Part shown: piece by piece, positions 8,112 to 17,566 of the stretch
Layout: every line of letters begins with the position of its first letter
Position numbering within the stretch: position 1 is the stretch's first letter
Assembly: GCA_030374735.1 (NCBI GenBank)
Contig: JASCIV010000427.1
Coordinates: 1-20,385 of the forward strand
DNA length: 20,385 bases
Direction of reading: 5' to 3'
Source of the DNA: Gracilaria caudata
Lineage: Eukaryota > Rhodophyta > Florideophyceae > Gracilariales > Gracilariaceae
Made by a program: the position numbers and the translations under genes
Notes under the pieces: generated by a model
What the model was told of the DNA's origin: nothing
The model's input: the letters and a program-made list of their open reading frames with translations, nothing else
Databases searched by the model: none

Positions 8112-8706
8112 CATGTGATGATCGCGTTCGCATATTTGCGTGGCTACAGGTTGTCGAATGACACCTTGCTACCTAACGGATGAGTGTCGCCCTCGAGTGT
8201 GTGATGCGCCTCCGATGTGATGCGCCTCCGATGTGATGCGCCTCTGAAGACAAGAACAAACATGCCGCGCACGATGTTCCATACGACATGCAAAATGTAA
8301 ATTACCAAGGGTACACACTGGCCGCAGTCATGAGAGTTGTTCATGAACCATTTCAGAGAGCGAGCGCAGCGTTGCGATGTGGGCAAATGTAGAGAGGAGA
8401 GTATCGTCGGCAGCGACAACGAGAGGCGGTTCTGTCCGAGGACACCTGAGAAACGCGCTCTGAACTCACCCACTGCTGCGCGAGCACGAAGCCTCGAAAC
8501 CGCGACGAAGTGACTGTATTGTTCTGCGAACATCATCTTCATCACCATGGCAGATGAAGCCTGTGCTTCGCCACGACGGTTCCATCGTCAGTCACTACCA
8601 GTTTACGTACAATCCATCTCCGCCGCATAACAGCGTGTCGGCTGGCGGGTGCGTTCACTTCCGAGGCGGGGATGCTTCCAAATCCTCATGTGTGTTCGCA
8701 ACAGCG
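8112..8706. other. Convergent intergenic region
   Basis: Both flanking genes end here tail to tail. It contains a three-unit 16-bp tandem repeat at 8201-8248. A 134-codon minus-strand open frame (8144-8548) lies downstream of the orphan gene's stop and has no recognisable domain. I consider it chance or untranslated region. No canonical AATAAA signal is evident. Confidence 0.5.
8201..8248. repeat. Three-copy 16-bp tandem repeat
   Basis: The unit GTGATGCGCCTCCGAT occurs twice exactly and a third time with the end changed to CTGAA. It begins about 90 bases after the receptor's stop codon, so it would fall in its 3' untranslated region. It is a simple minisatellite, useful as a strain marker; no function is implied. 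Confidence 0.85.
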
Positions 8707-11700
8707 TCATCTGCTTCGGATGTCATCTTCATCTGGCGCGATTGGAATACGCGTTTCGCCGCGGGTGTTTGTTTCAAACACTGCGTTTCCACCGCCGGCG
8801 CTGCTGCTCGCATTGTGCAGTATCGGATATCCGTCTTTTTCGAACGCCATCTGCGCCTTCCATCCATCCCAATCCCAGAAGAACTTCCGCGTACCGCGAA
8901 TGAACACGCGACTAGGTTTCTGGTTTAGTCTGTACCGATTGCGCGTGCACGAGCATGAAACCTCGACATCCGCCGAACAATCCCTTGCCTCGGTCGTATC
9001 CCCGTCCCGCTGAACCTCTTCTCTCTCAATGCCGTCCCCAATATCACTAGCGCTTGCGTCACTCATCGGCTGGCCATCTGATTCCCCTTCTGCACCTTCT
9101 TCTCCAGTCCCACTCTGACTGTCCTCTGTATTCGAGGCCGCATCGCTCTCACTGTAGTTAAGCATAACCCCTACAACGTCACCGCCGCCGCTCTTAGTCC
9201 TACTGGAGCCCGTCAACGTTGACGTACCGTGGCTGATGTATTCCTCATCGTTGCGAACTTCGGAAAGCTCACCATCGCCGTGTTTGTGCTTACCAGCGCC
9301 GTATTCGTTAGCCAACACTTTCATGCATGCTTCAAACCTATGAATCCACTCTGTCCAATCAAATGTAAAACTGTTCATGTCTCTTCGATTTCTGTCTCTG
9401 GGAACGATTCTCATCGCAATCGTCATTTTGCCGTCAACAAGAATACCTTTAATGGTAGTCTTCAAAGACTGCCGGAGTCCAAGGGGTGTCACACAAACTC
9501 CAGTTCTTAGTCGTCCTACTGGCGTGCTTCTGCCTGGGTCTTGCACATTTAGGACCAATTCAGACGTAACCTCCAAGACTGGAAAACCCAACATGCATAA
9601 TAACATTAGCTCGACATTGGCCGGTCCACGTACAACACCAACATTGCCTTCAATCAGATGCTTTTGACATTCCCACAGCAGCCGAACCCACATAGTTCTT
9701 CCCCAGAAACGCAGAAAACCTGCATTAGAGTTCATTACCAGTTTGCGAAATTCATCGCTTGCAGTGAATGTTACACACGCTCGAGACATATTTACCTCCG
9801 GACTCCACATATTCGTGTCCATATTCGCTTCAACAACTTTTTCCGTCCATTTCGCCAAACCGTCACGCACTGTCTCCATGATATAGCCCGTGAAGTTGAC
9901 ATGTCCCATCCTCTTAGTTGTTACTGGCTCCAAATACTCTTGCTTTTGTAAATGCTTTTGGACATCAATATCTCCGAGGGCAGGTGGTGTACATCTCGGT
10001 AATCCCCATAGATCCCAATAGTATAGTTCGAAATCGCACCTCGGTTTCTCGCTTTCTGACAACCGTCGAAAGGGCCCACGGCCCACGCCAAGTCGCTCGC
10101 TGTAATCATGCCGCTCAAAATTCCCAGGTGTCTCTGGAAAACAGAGAGTTTTGCTAGCGATACTAGTGGAGAATAAGTTCTCCAAATGAATAGTGAACTC
10201 CACTATTTGGTTCTTCGACGTCGATTTCGGGTATTTAAGGAAGGAAAATCTTCGGTCGAAACTCAGAAGTTGGCGCAAAGCTTTCGTGAGTGTATCCTGG
10301 TAAGCTGGGAATTTCTCATAAGCAACTCTCTCATATGACCATTCTTCAATTGCTCGGTCCGTGATATTCTTCTGCTGCATATCTCCGTAGTTATGGCGCA
10401 AGTATCCTTCTTGTTCTCCTTCCCGTTCTTCTTTGGTTTTCGTATTTCCGCTACTCTCAGCATCATTAACTTCTAGCAATGTAGGAGCTTCAGTACGGTT
10501 TTCGCCCGATGATTGCAAAGTATTCGAATTCAGAAATATGACGAAGTTAGCCAAGTCGAGATGAGAAATGTCTCGAATTATCTCCGCCTTCCCCTGTCCT
10601 CTCGTTTCAAATAACACCTCTGGTAGATTCTCGATGAAGCGATTGATAGTAGACTCTAAACTCGTAAACCACGGGTACCAAATATCAGCTCCAGTTCGCT
10701 TGCGTCCAAAAGGCATTTTCAGACCATTTTCTAACTGGATAACTTCACCGACTTCATGGCATGAAAGAACGGTTGACCATGTATTGGACCAGTTTGCGGC
10801 CATACGCCCCGCATCGGAATCAACCACATGTCCAGATGTTAATATGTCGGCGTGTTTCACAAAATGTCCAATGGAATCTATGTCCTTTCTTCCTATGATC
10901 TTCTTAGCTTCGTTTGAGTCCCGAAGCCATTGTCTTCCATACTGCGCAAGAAAAGGAACCATATACCGAATGCATGAATTTGTGAAGTGGCGTGGTGTCA
11001 ACCAGGGGTCTTTCGAAGAAACCCATCTCTTCGGATGACGCAAATTTGGATAGTTGATATCGAACGGAACATCACATTCATAGAACTCATTATCAATGAC
11101 GGAGTTGTTGACGTACATAGACCATGAGAGCTTGTCTAACAGGGAATCATCTGACATGTATCCATTGGACATGGATTGCGAATTATGATTATGCGATGAC
11201 TTGCAAAAACGATTTCGAATGGAATGCATCATAACGTTCTTTCTCCTTTGGAACGATCTTCGAATGTAGCGAACGAACTGTAACAAGCGAATTTTGCGAA
11301 GAAAGCTTACTACGCCAATGTCACGAAGAAACTGTCTCAACCGACTGTCGCGTCTCTCCTCACGCGTATCTTCTTCAATGTCTTCCAGTTTATAACCATG
11401 TTGGTGCAAATGCCACAAGCAGCGTTTCACCCATTTCCTATACTTGCACGCTTGCCACAATCCCCAAGCTGTTCGACAAAAGTGGATAGCAGACAGACAA
11501 ACCGCAACTATGGCAGCACACATCTCTTTGTAATCGCGATCAACTCTTTGAAGATGAATATAATAACTTGTGTACCCAATCGTCGGTATCGCAATCACAA
11601 GCTGAGTAATACCTTCAACAATGATTCTGCGGATAGGTTTCCAACGTTCACTAATCATGTCAAGCAACGCAAGGATACCCCACGGCAAAAATACCGCACA

Positions 11701-11817
11701 GTACGCGGATATCACGATTTTGGGCTCTTCTGAAAGATTTAGAGCGCACTGCTTGTCTACCAAATCACAAATGAACTCTCTTGACTCCGCCGACGCAAAA
11801 AAGGAGGACGCATTCAT
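8707..11817 (-). CDS. Orphan membrane protein, 1036 residues, three N-terminal TM segments
   Basis: An uninterrupted minus-strand frame. I chose the first ATG (GCC before it, G at -3); the frame continues upstream only to a TTG. Three hydrophobic segments lie at about 33-54, 66-87 and 98-121. A strongly basic juxtamembrane region follows, with Arg/Lys clusters around 125-235 (RKWVKRC, RYIRRSFQRRK). The long soluble part has no motif I recognise; it contains WGRTMWVRLLWECQK and a WDLWGLPRC segment. A Ser/Asp/Glu/Gly low-complexity stretch lies roughly at 880-960, and a conserved-looking end reads RKFFWDWDGWKAQMAF. The length and clean frame argue for a real gene. It faces the NB-ARC/WD40 gene tail to tail. 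Function is unknown; membrane location is inferred only from hydropathy. Confidence 0.78.
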   Translation of the reverse strand: MNASSFFASAESREFICDLVDKQCALNLSEEPKIVISAYCAVFLPWGILALLDMISERWKPIRRIIVEGITQLVIAIPTIGYTSYYIHLQRVDRDYKEMCAAIVAVCLSAIHFCRTAWGLWQACKYRKWVKRCLWHLHQHGYKLEDIEEDTREERRDSRLRQFLRDIGVVSFLRKIRLLQFVRYIRRSFQRRKNVMMHSIRNRFCKSSHNHNSQSMSNGYMSDDSLLDKLSWSMYVNNSVIDNEFYECDVPFDINYPNLRHPKRWVSSKDPWLTPRHFTNSCIRYMVPFLAQYGRQWLRDSNEAKKIIGRKDIDSIGHFVKHADILTSGHVVDSDAGRMAANWSNTWSTVLSCHEVGEVIQLENGLKMPFGRKRTGADIWYPWFTSLESTINRFIENLPEVLFETRGQGKAEIIRDISHLDLANFVIFLNSNTLQSSGENRTEAPTLLEVNDAESSGNTKTKEEREGEQEGYLRHNYGDMQQKNITDRAIEEWSYERVAYEKFPAYQDTLTKALRQLLSFDRRFSFLKYPKSTSKNQIVEFTIHLENLFSTSIASKTLCFPETPGNFERHDYSERLGVGRGPFRRLSESEKPRCDFELYYWDLWGLPRCTPPALGDIDVQKHLQKQEYLEPVTTKRMGHVNFTGYIMETVRDGLAKWTEKVVEANMDTNMWSPEVNMSRACVTFTASDEFRKLVMNSNAGFLRFWGRTMWVRLLWECQKHLIEGNVGVVRGPANVELMLLCMLGFPVLEVTSELVLNVQDPGRSTPVGRLRTGVCVTPLGLRQSLKTTIKGILVDGKMTIAMRIVPRDRNRRDMNSFTFDWTEWIHRFEACMKVLANEYGAGKHKHGDGELSEVRNDEEYISHGTSTLTGSSRTKSGGGDVVGVMLNYSESDAASNTEDSQSGTGEEGAEGESDGQPMSDASASDIGDGIEREEVQRDGDTTEARDCSADVEVSCSCTRNRYRLNQKPSRVFIRGTRKFFWDWDGWKAQMAFEKDGYPILHNASSSAGGGNAVFETNTRGETRIPIAPDEDDIRSR

Positions 11818-12325
11818 GGCAGTCAGGTTTGTGAACGAAGTAGTTCTGCCACGGGCACGGTAATGCAATTCAAGATAGTCGTTAAAAAGGGCCTAGTATT
11901 GCGGTGGCGAAAGCTAGAGATTGGAAGTACGGGTAGCATTCTACTGCGACTGAGTCGGAGAAGCGGCTAATCAATCCCGCTATGAGAACTGCAGATGTGT
12001 TAGAAAATGCTTGAGCTCCTTGCAAGGCCCTCGCATTTCGAGCGGCGCTCGCTTCTCATGCGATAGTATTTGCATAGTTGATCCCTTGGGTAACACAGCC
12101 GTTTCTGCCAATCAATTGGCATTTCACGCATTCGCGAAGGCTTGTTTAGACTGCGAGCTGCAGTACGACGGTAGCGTTCGCTACCTCAGTGAGCTCAACC
12201 GAGTAGGCCCGTTAAGAGACCTACCGCAAACCCCTCGCAAAAAATTTAACTACGCGTGTTCGTAGCAAAATATCGTTATTGAAACGCACGCTCCAGCAGG
12301 GGACGTCGTGCGGGTAATGATACGA
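11818..12325. other. 5' flank of the orphan membrane gene
   Basis: About 500 bases between the minus-strand start codon and the right NB-ARC repeat. An 84-codon plus-strand frame (12011-12265) begins at TTG and is not recognisable. GGTAGCG-TT-CGCTACC (about 12170-12187) is a short hairpin. GCAGTACGACGGTA occurs at 12160 and again at 12361. I see no clear promoter element. Confidence 0.45.
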
Positions 12326-13194
12326 AGGTACAGGTAGAACGCTACCTGTTTTGGGTTCATGCAGTACGACGGTACACATGCACGATAAGCCATGCGGAGT
12401 AGATGAGTTTGCGTGTAGAAAGTCTGTTCATGATGAACACAAATGGCACAATACTGAACCACACCAGCTCTTGCAGTCAAACCGTGCACATCGAAGCAAA
12501 TGTACCTACTCTGTGCACAAAAAGCCGGTGATGACGACTGAGACAACTTCACTTTCCAAACTTTCCTGTAGCATTCATCGTCTCTTTTCTGCTCAAAGAC
12601 CCAGGAGAATGGATTAATCGGCTGCATCAGAATGATGATGGCCAAATGATTGTGTTCGGAAATCGACCGTAGTTGGTATTCACCTGGATTTGCTCTGTGA
12701 AAGTAGCAGGCATTATATTGCAAATGAGAACATATGCGTTTGACCTTATATTGCCAAATGTTGAAAAGCAGCTGAGCTCAGAAAGCGGTGTAGACATTGC
12801 AATTCGTCAGTTTGGGACAATATTTAGGGAAAGGGCATTTCTGGTGGTCATAAAAGACTTGTGGAATGTAGGGAAAAGCAGTGGAAATGCTTCGAAGCAA
12901 TGTTCCGGGGGAAAACCCGTATTTCTATGAGGGTCTTTTGCCGTAGGACCTCTCAACATCAACATGCATACCACAAAAACCCAACACTCTTGGTGGAGTC
13001 CGAACTTCAGAAGCGGTCCAGGATCAACTAGAGTCCTTGTTCAACGAGCAGTCTGTGGCTTGTGAAGTTGCAGATAAATACTCGTATCGAGATCGCTTTG
13101 TTCTGAATCAGCTTCTTGTGCTTGGAGCACTTCTGCTACACAACGCACGAGCGTCGGCGGGGTTGGTGAAAGGACTTCTTAAATCTCAGAAATG
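12326..13194 (+). pseudogene. Second decayed NB-ARC fragment (right repeat copy)
   Basis: Homologous to 1824-2590. In one frame 12601-12672 reads PGEWINRLHQNDDGQMIVFG and then stops at TAG. This matches YEGRLKKAVLNETGGRVVGVYG before the P-loop of the intact receptor, but the P-loop itself is not recognisable. A later frame carries FRERAFLVVIKDLWNVG, a kinase-2 relic, at about 12828-12870. Another shift leads to an open stretch, 12948-13194, whose start (IPQKPNTLGG) matches the left copy (IPHKPKASGG); its end (LVLGALLLHNARASAG) may be a worn GLPL region. No winged helix follows. Multiple stops and shifts make it a pseudogene. Confidence 0.68.
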
Positions 13195-13603
13195 ATCGCC
13201 GAGGAGGCCAGAGTAGGTTATGAACGATATCAAATCTGAGATGATCATCACGGACGGTGACCGACATCTTTTGTGCTCTGGATTCGATTCTCTTCCACCG
13301 CAATGAATCGCATCCGCTCTCACCTTCAGCGCTGGCGTGCGCTGCGACAAGCAGATGGGGACACACAACGGACTGTATGCGTCGCTTTGCCACCACAGCC
13401 AATCACCCCCGAGTTTCTGTCGTTTCGATGGCACTTTCTACGTTAGAGCTGGCAACCACGAATCGTTTCGACTACCCTTATATGACGCCGCCATAAACCC
13501 TAAACTTGGTCGGCACAAAATCAACGCAACATCCTTCTGTGCATCTAAAGCATCTTCCGTCCTCGACACGTCCGTCTCCGTCGAGTGAGATCTGCACAGC
13601 ATC
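13195..13603. other. Spacer and promoter region of the secreted propeller gene
   Basis: About 400 bases. Overlapping short frames on both strands lack recognisable content. The ATG at 13604 has a favourable A at -3 (ATC before ATG). I see no TATA box or repeat of note. Confidence 0.4.
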
Positions 13604-14554
13604 ATGATGATCGTCATCGCTAGCACGTTGTTCTCTCTTCTGTGTGCCGCGGCGTCACAGACGATACCGCTCCCGCCCGGCCTGCAGGTTGAGGGTGTAG
13701 CACATGCCGCGGGCACGTTATTCTTCGCGGCGCAATTCAGGGAAGGTGGTGTGTTTCTGGTTGACACAGCCACCGGATTCACTTCCACCGTGATCCCTCC
13801 CGCCTTCGATCGGCTCGCCGTTGGATTAACGCACCGTAATAACACACTGTACGTCGCGGGCGCAGGTATTTTTGCTGCGCTTCGTCGACCTCCGAGAATG
13901 TTTGTTTACGACGTTATAACTGGAGACACTCTTCTTGCGTGTGATGCGCCTTTTGGAGCCTTGGTTAATGACGTTGTGGTAGATGATCGTTTTGCCTACT
14001 TCACCGATACTTTGTTGGGCAACATATATGCGTTGCCTGTAGGAAGTGTCAAGTGTGATTTTGATGTCATTGAACTACCGCGCGATGCTTTCCCTGAGGG
14101 CGGTGGTGAGCTAAGTGCAAATGGAATTGTGAAGTTTGCGTCTGGCTTGATCGTGGCTAATACCAACTTGGCTTCGTTGTTTTTTGTGGATCTGGATTCA
14201 AGAGCGACGCGACAACTGTTACCAACTGGCACTGTGCGCGGTGCGGATGGGCTAGAGATACTCACCGAAAGTGCCGACAGCATGGAGGCTACTCTATACG
14301 TGGCGCAGAATTCGTTAAATCTGATCTCCGTGTGGCGAGCATCTTTGGAAGAGGAACAGGTGAGCTTGCAGTTCGTGCGTAACATCACGTCATCTTTGTT
14401 TGATAGACCGTCGACGTTAGCGATTGGAGACGGTACATTAGTTGTGGCCAATTCTCGATTTGGATTGTTCCCGCCAACGGAGGAGGTGCCTGATGATGCA
14501 CAGTTTGATCTGGTTGCTCTTCGCGTTGGGAGGAGCACGTGCTCGGTGAATTGA
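13604..14554 (+). CDS. Secreted SMP-30/gluconolactonase-like beta-propeller protein
   Basis: 316 residues from ATG to TGA. Residues 1-19 form a signal peptide: a hydrophobic core IVIASTLFSLLC, then AAAS before the mature start near QTIPLPPG. The rest is a succession of four-stranded blade-like segments. Signatures common in SMP-30/NHL/strictosidine-synthase-like six-bladed propellers are visible: VNDVVVDDRFAYFTDT (about 125-140), LSANGIVKFASGLIVANT (about 170-187), GADGLEIL and LVVANSRFGLF. The Asn-Asp and Asn-Gly pairs are where metal ligands sit in such enzymes, but I cannot assign the catalytic set. It is predicted to be exported through the secretory pathway. The substrate is unknown; family placement is by fold-level resemblance only. 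Confidence 0.78.
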   Translation: MMIVIASTLFSLLCAAASQTIPLPPGLQVEGVAHAAGTLFFAAQFREGGVFLVDTATGFTSTVIPPAFDRLAVGLTHRNNTLYVAGAGIFAALRRPPRMFVYDVITGDTLLACDAPFGALVNDVVVDDRFAYFTDTLLGNIYALPVGSVKCDFDVIELPRDAFPEGGGELSANGIVKFASGLIVANTNLASLFFVDLDSRATRQLLPTGTVRGADGLEILTESADSMEATLYVAQNSLNLISVWRASLEEEQVSLQFVRNITSSLFDRPSTLAIGDGTLVVANSRFGLFPPTEEVPDDAQFDLVALRVGRSTCSVN

Positions 14555-14794
14555 CAGAGCATTCTTGAGTGCTCATATGTCGTAAAAAAGTAGCAATCAA
14601 TGTAGGCTGTATTAGCAAGAGAATAGGTGGCCCACGCATCTGAAATCGGCTGTGGAACATTAGGCCTGAGTCACATGTGCATAATGAAAGGTATGTTCAG
14701 GAACATAACTCGTCAGCACGTCAAGTGTCCTAGCATTGCAGAGCACTTGAGAAATCCCCTGTCGATTTTGAGCCTTGTCCCATCCGTTGCATTA

Positions 14795-14810
14795 AAAGAA
14801 TGCATTCTTT
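14795..14810. repeat. 16-bp perfect palindrome AAAGAATGCATTCTTT
   Basis: Self-complementary over all 16 bases. It lies about 240 bases past the stop codon of the secreted propeller gene. It could be a hairpin near the transcript end or a chance AT-rich palindrome. Confidence 0.5.
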
Positions 14811-15705
14811 GGTGGGTCTCACGGACATTATGTCGATAATCAAATGAGCTGTTGTTATCCTTTGTACTCGCGTTCAGGGAAATTCTCGAGATCAACAGGG
14901 AGATCTTCCTCATACCGAGAGCCGGGGTTAGGAGCACTGCGTGATGGTCCAGAATGCATCGTACAGCAAAGTTACCCTTGTACGTCTGAACCCACCCAGC
15001 ACAGTGTTCCTGTGCTGTGGGACTTGCTCAAACTGCATAGTAATCTCTCGGATAATAAATGTGTCATTTGAAGTATTACAATTAGCTGGAACACATGGAG
15101 GCTATCAAGCATTACGTCCAGGGTGCGCTAACAGTGGGGCGTAGGGCACTTTGATGAACTTGGGGGAGAGAAACCTTCTATTATGAAGGTACGGTACCAA
15201 ACAGCCGGACTCTGGTCGGTCAAGACTTCGGTGCCTCACTATCGTCTCGCCGGGGTGAGGTACCGCCGTATCCACAGAAGCACTTGTGGCAGATCTTTTC
15301 CTTCATTGCTCTCAAATCACGATACCGAAGGTATGTACCGTCGGTACAGTGCAGGGTTCTTGCGTCCAGAGTCACGAGATCTTTGCTAATCACGTGATGA
15401 ACGTGACCGAGGTGCGGATTTAAGCTTTGATGGCACTGGTCGAATGCCCTGTAAACTTGAAAGTGTGACACCATTGTGTCGATTCCCAACAAAAATCGTT
15501 ATCGAACATTCTGTGCTCACCTGCTGAGCAGTCAAACCTGATGGACGCAGCATTTCAGGTTCTGCTGCAGCGAATCATACCCCTCGCTGCTTGATATAAT
15601 GGGGTAGCCCTTGTATGGAAAGCTTTTTCTGAGCACAGGTCCATCGTTGCCGATTCCGCACACAGTAGAGTTGCAGTCAGGGGGTTGGTTCAATCCGATT
15701 GGGGC

Positions 15706-15830
15706 GGATTGCAATCCGCACACTTGGCTCCAATCCCGATTGCCATACTCCAGCTTCATAGCAACTCCCGATTGCAATCCAGGGTCTCTCTTCCAATCTG
15801 ATTGCAATCCAAGTGCCATTTTGCAATCGG
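15706..15830. repeat. GATTGCAATC palindrome cluster A
   Basis: The 10-base palindrome GATTGCAATC occurs exactly at 15707-15716, 15770-15779 and 15800-15809. Near matches lie at about 15738 (CGATTGCCA) and 15821 (TTGCAATCGGG). Most copies extend to GATTGCAATCCAG or GATTGCAATCCAAG. Three exact 10-mers in about 100 bases cannot be chance at this composition. See cluster B for the second block in the same orientation. Confidence 0.85.
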
Positions 15831-16352
15831 GTTTCATTCTAAACACTACTCACACGGTAAACATTGACGACAACAGCTTCTAGTTTTAGTTAAAACTCTC
15901 TCTAGGTACTTAGCTATGAAGAAGCAACTTGCTCATTTTGCTTCAGAAAATAGACATCTTTCAAACGTGTTGAGCATCCCGAAACCTTTCATTACCCCTG
16001 AGAAACACAAAGGCCTCCAAAAGTTGCGGCGTAGTCTTCGCATGGTTCTACGTCAAAATATTCGTCGCAATCGACCACAAGCGTTCCACTTCTGCAGTAG
16101 AACCTAGCATGAAATCACAGTTTCTGTAGATAACCTTTGCTCACCTTCATTGAGCTTTCGTGTTTGGGTAATGAGGGCTTCTTTCTTGAGAAAATGTATC
16201 ACTGCAAGCTGCTACAATTTTAACGGCACATTTAAAGAGTCCTCTAACACCTAGATTTAGTTTAACGATAATGTATCGACAGTTACGTTTAAAAAGCGCA
16301 AGAAAACCAGCGTTGTCTGTGTCGTTGGCGTACTATTCTGGTACAGTAGGTT

Positions 16353-16450
16353 GATTGCAATCGGATTGCAATCCAGATGTAGAACGGCAATCAGATAGCA
16401 ATCTTGTCCTTCAATAGCAATCCGATTGCAATCCAAGCGCAAAAAAGCAA
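16353..16450. repeat. GATTGCAATC palindrome cluster B
   Basis: Exact copies lie at 16353-16362, 16364-16373 and 16424-16433, with near copies AGATAGCAATC and AATAGCAATCC between. The last copy continues as CCAAGCGC, like CCAAGTGC in cluster A, so the clusters are diverged direct repeats of one roughly 100-base unit about 640 bases apart. It may be a dispersed repeat family or an array of protein-binding sites. Confidence 0.85.
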
Positions 16451-17368
16451 CCCCTGGTTGCAGTGCTTTTTCACGGGAGAATATGGCTTTCAAAAGCTCA
16501 GCGAGTTAGTGTAATCTCGCCGCTAACAATTTCCCGAACTTGAGACGTAAACGACAAGAGGAAATATAGTCAACGAGAGTGCTTTGCAATAGAAACTCGG
16601 AACGGCGGCTTAGTCTGCCCACGAGATGTAACGAACTCGGTAGCAAAGACGTTGGATATTCGCGTCTCAACCTTAGGTGGATCTACTTTCGGGATGGAAT
16701 CCGAACATAGCCCTTATCGCGATGTCTCTGTCTTTTGTCATTAGCACGGAATGATATTTAGAAGTCTAAACACGTCCCCAATTCTCTGACAGAGCGCCAT
16801 AATTAGCTACTCGCTACTGCATTTTTGGGGTCGGGCGATTCGAATCAGGGCTCTCTTGCGACAAGATGTATTTCATTTCTACATATATATATGTGTCAGC
16901 CTTGATGAATTGAATCAGTTGAGGAGTACCAATCCTCTCCCAAGTTCTGTGTACAAGGGTAGATACTTATTCTATACGGTAGAGAAACGCGGTGTATTGA
17001 AGGTAGAACCGAATCGAACCCCCAGACGGTTATTGTGGAAAGCCGAGGTGGGGGTCGTCGATATCATAAAACCTCGGCATCTTCGCAAGTGGGTCGATTG
17101 GAAAGGCGCACGAGCACCGACCAGCCCCACCAGGGGTGTTCACCCAGAAGCAAACGCACAATGTTGATCAAACAACTTTCTGAACTCGTGCGGACGGAGA
17201 AAGCTCTGTGGGCCACACAGACTGTGGCTCGCTCCAACCCACATTAAATACTACCCATGTATGCACAAAAGCGACAGCGCTCTCTCCCACATCATAAACT
17301 GCGCCTTTTCTTATTGATCGAAATTGTGTGCTCATCCGTCTTCACACCGCTTGGAGCAACTCAACTAC

Positions 17369-17385
17369 TCTCTCTCTCTCTCTCA
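17369..17385. repeat. TC dinucleotide microsatellite
   Basis: A run of about eight TC units in non-coding DNA upstream of the retrotransposon remnant. A simple repeat; no further meaning is visible. Confidence 0.85.
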
Positions 17386-17566
17386 TATTCTTGTGCTTTA
17401 GTCCTATCTTGGAGATGTTCTCAAGAAGGCGGACTGAATATTTAGAAGCATCACCGCGAACCACAATGCCATCTTACTAGTTTATATTTCCGATTAAGCC
17501 GAGCCTATTCTTCTCCTTCTTTATTATGGATGCTGTGCTCTCATTACTAACACAACAGAGCAGCAC

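Larger units (their letters stand above)
14555..17566. other. 3-kb gene-poor spacer with palindrome clusters
   Basis: No convincing gene. An ATG-started frame at 15916-16107 encodes a basic 63-residue peptide (MKKQLAHFAS...) of no recognised family. Other short frames (15183-15389, 15220-15492 minus, 16856-17167) overlap one another or start at non-ATG codons. Notable content is a 16-bp palindrome at 14795-14810, GGTACC-like repeats around 15186-15353, two GATTGCAATC clusters and a TC microsatellite at about 17369-17385. No tRNA passed inspection. Confidence 0.55.

Noticed and set aside
11818..11868. 17-codon upstream extension of the orphan membrane protein
   Set aside because: It opens only at a TTG codon; the ATG at 11815-11817 with G at -3 is the better start.
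16825..16855. tRNA-like ATTCGAATC segment on the plus strand
   Set aside because: The T-stem bases do not match and the remaining arms are missing.
16980..17050. tRNA candidate on the minus strand (GGTTCGATTC-like T loop)
   Set aside because: The flanking bases do not pair into a T stem, and no acceptor or D stem is found.
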